Below, one piece after another: positions 4,356 to 5,651 of a stretch of DNA of 5,651 nucleotides. This DNA comes from CAYJXJ01 sp964374095 (GTDB lineage Bacteria; Elusimicrobiota; Elusimicrobia; UBA1565; UBA9628). The stretch covers positions 1 to 5,651 of the forward strand of contig CAYJXJ010000247.1 in the NCBI GenBank assembly GCA_964374095.1, written 5' to 3'. Below the pieces are notes generated by a model. It saw only the letters and a program-made list of their open reading frames with translations. It did no database searches and was not told where the DNA came from. How positions within the stretch are numbered: position 1 is the first letter of the stretch; every line of letters starts with the position of its first letter. Both the position numbers and the translations under genes were made by a program.

Positions 4356-5651
4356 ACTTTTCATCCTATTGGGCAGCGTCGCGCCCATCCTATGGGGTGG
4401 CAACCCCCCGACGGTTCATGCCGCTCTGATCCAGCCGGTCGCAACGATCCGAATCAGCGAAGACTATGGACCAAGGAACCTCACGGGCCGGCTGTTCTTT
4501 CACGACGGAATTGACTTTGCGGCGACTGCCGAATCCGACGTCCGGGCGGTTGAAGGCGGAACCATCGAACAAATCGATTTTGACGATGGTGGCGGTGGAT
4601 GGTTTCTCCGGATGGATGGGCAGTCCGGAAAATGGTCCTATTCGCACCTTTTCGTCGGTGATCAGAGAGTCGTGCACATTGGTCCCATCAGCACGAATGG
4701 AAGGTACCAACTGGGCGGCATTATCGTCGCCGGCCAGCAGCGCTACTACATCGCGCGTTTTTCCTCGCAGCAGCAAGCGGAGGCTGGAATCGGCCCGGAG
4801 AAGATCTTTGTCTCAAACCGAACTCGCGCGGATCTTGGAACTGAACTGATATTGGACAGTGTTCCGAAAGCCATTGTTGGGGATATGGAACCCATCGGGC
4901 CAGTTGGAACATCAGGCGTGGCGACTGGGCCCCACCTCCATCTGCGGCTGAATAGAGGACAAGACAATCCCTTCCTTTTCGTAACTCATCCACCCGATCT
5001 GCCTTCATCAGCCCAAGTAGAAGGGCCCATTGGAACGATCCCCGCGGGTCGGCTCACGCATTCCACCTTTGCGGCGGTCGTCGATAGCCGGGACGGTCTG
5101 GACCTGGACAAGGTGGAGTTCACGATCCTGCAAGACCAGGATTTGCAGAAGCCCATTCCGCTGAGGCCCAGTCCGACTTTCGGTTTCGGTGGGAGAGAAA
5201 ACGAATCACGAACCGCGACCGTCATCCCTCTCCAGGGAGTAAACACAGGGGTCGAATCTCTTGACGCGGATGCCGCGCTCCTCGGCTCTCAACCTGGCAG
5301 GGACCGTTTCGTTTACCTGGTAAACCTTGAAACCGTGCTGAATGGTCAGCCCTTACCGGACGGCGATCACGCGCTGGTTGTGCGTTGCCGGGATGTAAAT
5401 GGCAATTTGGGCTGTAATAACCCTGGTTCATTCATGCCATTCACGATTTTGCGACCTCCCCAAGCCAGTATCTTCACCACTGGCGGCACGCCATCTGTTG
5501 CTTTGCGCGGCACCTCAAACAACGTGGTCCAGACTCTGAGCGACTCGGCGGACCTGGAGTTCTCCGACCCCGACGGCCTCAAAGAAATCCGGCTGGTCGG
5601 CTCGGCCCCCATCGAGGTTCTCGAACCCGCGGGCGTGGATCCCGCCGCCAT
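4330..5651 (+). CDS. Secreted M23-family (LytM-like) metallopeptidase with Ig-like C-terminal regions (3' end outside window)
   Basis: 440 codons are present and the frame is open at the right edge. Numbering from GTG 4330: signal peptide 1-31 (core LFILLGSVAPILW, cleavage VHA31-A32). The M23 zinc endopeptidase domain runs about 38-210: SEDYGPR (43-49), zinc ligands H58 and D62 in HDGIDF, catalytic-type H106 in YSHL, and H202/H204 in TGPHLHL. The active site is complete, so it should be an active peptidase cutting peptidoglycan cross-bridges or Gly-rich peptides. H106 and H202 are 96 residues apart instead of roughly 30-40, implying an insertion of about 60 residues. Residues about 235-365 look like a beta-sandwich ending in LPDGDHALVVRCRDVNGNLG (342-361), a bacterial Ig-like signature, and another such domain seems to start near 378. 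G+C rises toward the window end. ATG 4315 is an alternative start adding five residues. Confidence 0.9.
   Translation, partial: MQRTNPSSRLFILLGSVAPILWGGNPPTVHAALIQPVATIRISEDYGPRNLTGRLFFHDGIDFAATAESDVRAVEGGTIEQIDFDDGGGGWFLRMDGQSGKWSYSHLFVGDQRVVHIGPISTNGRYQLGGIIVAGQQRYYIARFSSQQQAEAGIGPEKIFVSNRTRADLGTELILDSVPKAIVGDMEPIGPVGTSGVATGPHLHLRLNRGQDNPFLFVTHPPDLPSSAQVEGPIGTIPAGRLTHSTFAAVVDSRDGLDLDKVEFTILQDQDLQKPIPLRPSPTFGFGGRENESRTATVIPLQGVNTGVESLDADAALLGSQPGRDRFVYLVNLETVLNGQPLPDGDHALVVRCRDVNGNLGCNNPGSFMPFTILRPPQASIFTTGGTPSVALRGTSNNVVQTLSDSADLEFSDPDGLKEIRLVGSAPIEVLEPAGVDPAA

Noticed and set aside
4466..4849. 127-codon + strand frame within the M23 gene
   Set aside because: Out of frame with the M23 domain, which contains all active-site motifs; no domain pattern of its own.
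1..5651. tRNA or rRNA genes
   Set aside because: No cloverleaf with GGTTCRANNCC-type T-arm and no rRNA signature was seen on either strand by eye.

Overview
The window looks like chromosomal DNA of a high-GC, Gram-negative-type bacterium. Two of 60 bases sampled lines illustrate the range: 45/60 G+C at 1441-1500 and 30/60 at 3841-3900. Signalling genes, secreted proteins with ordinary Sec-type signal peptides, and promoters lying almost on top of start codons are all present. The mix reminds me of environmental lineages such as Elusimicrobiota or deep Proteobacteria-like MAGs, but nothing here fixes the phylum.

Layout, all genes on the + strand. (1) 2-256: 3' end of a MauE/DoxX-like membrane protein with a CxC motif, followed 1 nt later by (2) 258-668, a stand-alone receiver domain. 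(3) 752-1708: a PAS-GGDEF diguanylate cyclase whose allosteric I-site is broken. (4) 1709-2175: no credible gene. Most of it is explained as a 403-bp non-coding element (1720-2122) with about 20-bp terminal inverted repeats (16/20) and a 9-bp direct repeat GGATCGTTG on each side, i.e. a MITE-like or decayed transposable element. Its centre carries a perfect 20-bp palindrome. Removing it leaves a compact 55-nt spacer holding a near-consensus sigma70 promoter (TTGACA-18-TAGAAT) for (5) 2176-2898, an OmpR/PhoB-family response regulator that appears to be translated from a nearly leaderless mRNA.

(6) 2899-3073: regulatory spacer with a weak terminator candidate, a perfect 9-bp inverted repeat and a PhoB-box-like pair of TTTCACG repeats 11 nt apart, set about 10 nt upstream of a -10 hexamer. 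It drives (7) 3074-3337, an 87-aa charged protein of unknown function. (8) 3453-4355: a secreted protein of unknown function with beta-propeller-like repeats, overlapping (9) 4330 to the window end, a secreted M23 (LytM-like) metallopeptidase with all zinc ligands, an unusual insertion in the catalytic domain and Ig-like C-terminal regions. It is cut off by the window edge.

How they may work together: the first half encodes phospho-relay and c-di-GMP signalling components without a histidine kinase in view. The PhoB-type regulator is the obvious candidate to act on the direct-repeat site 120 nt behind its own gene. The last two genes form a translationally coupled exported pair, probably acting in the cell envelope or outside the cell. 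The most novel points are the small transposon-like element placed against a promoter, the putative PhoB-type operator in front of an uncharacterised small protein, and the atypical M23 enzyme with its partner.
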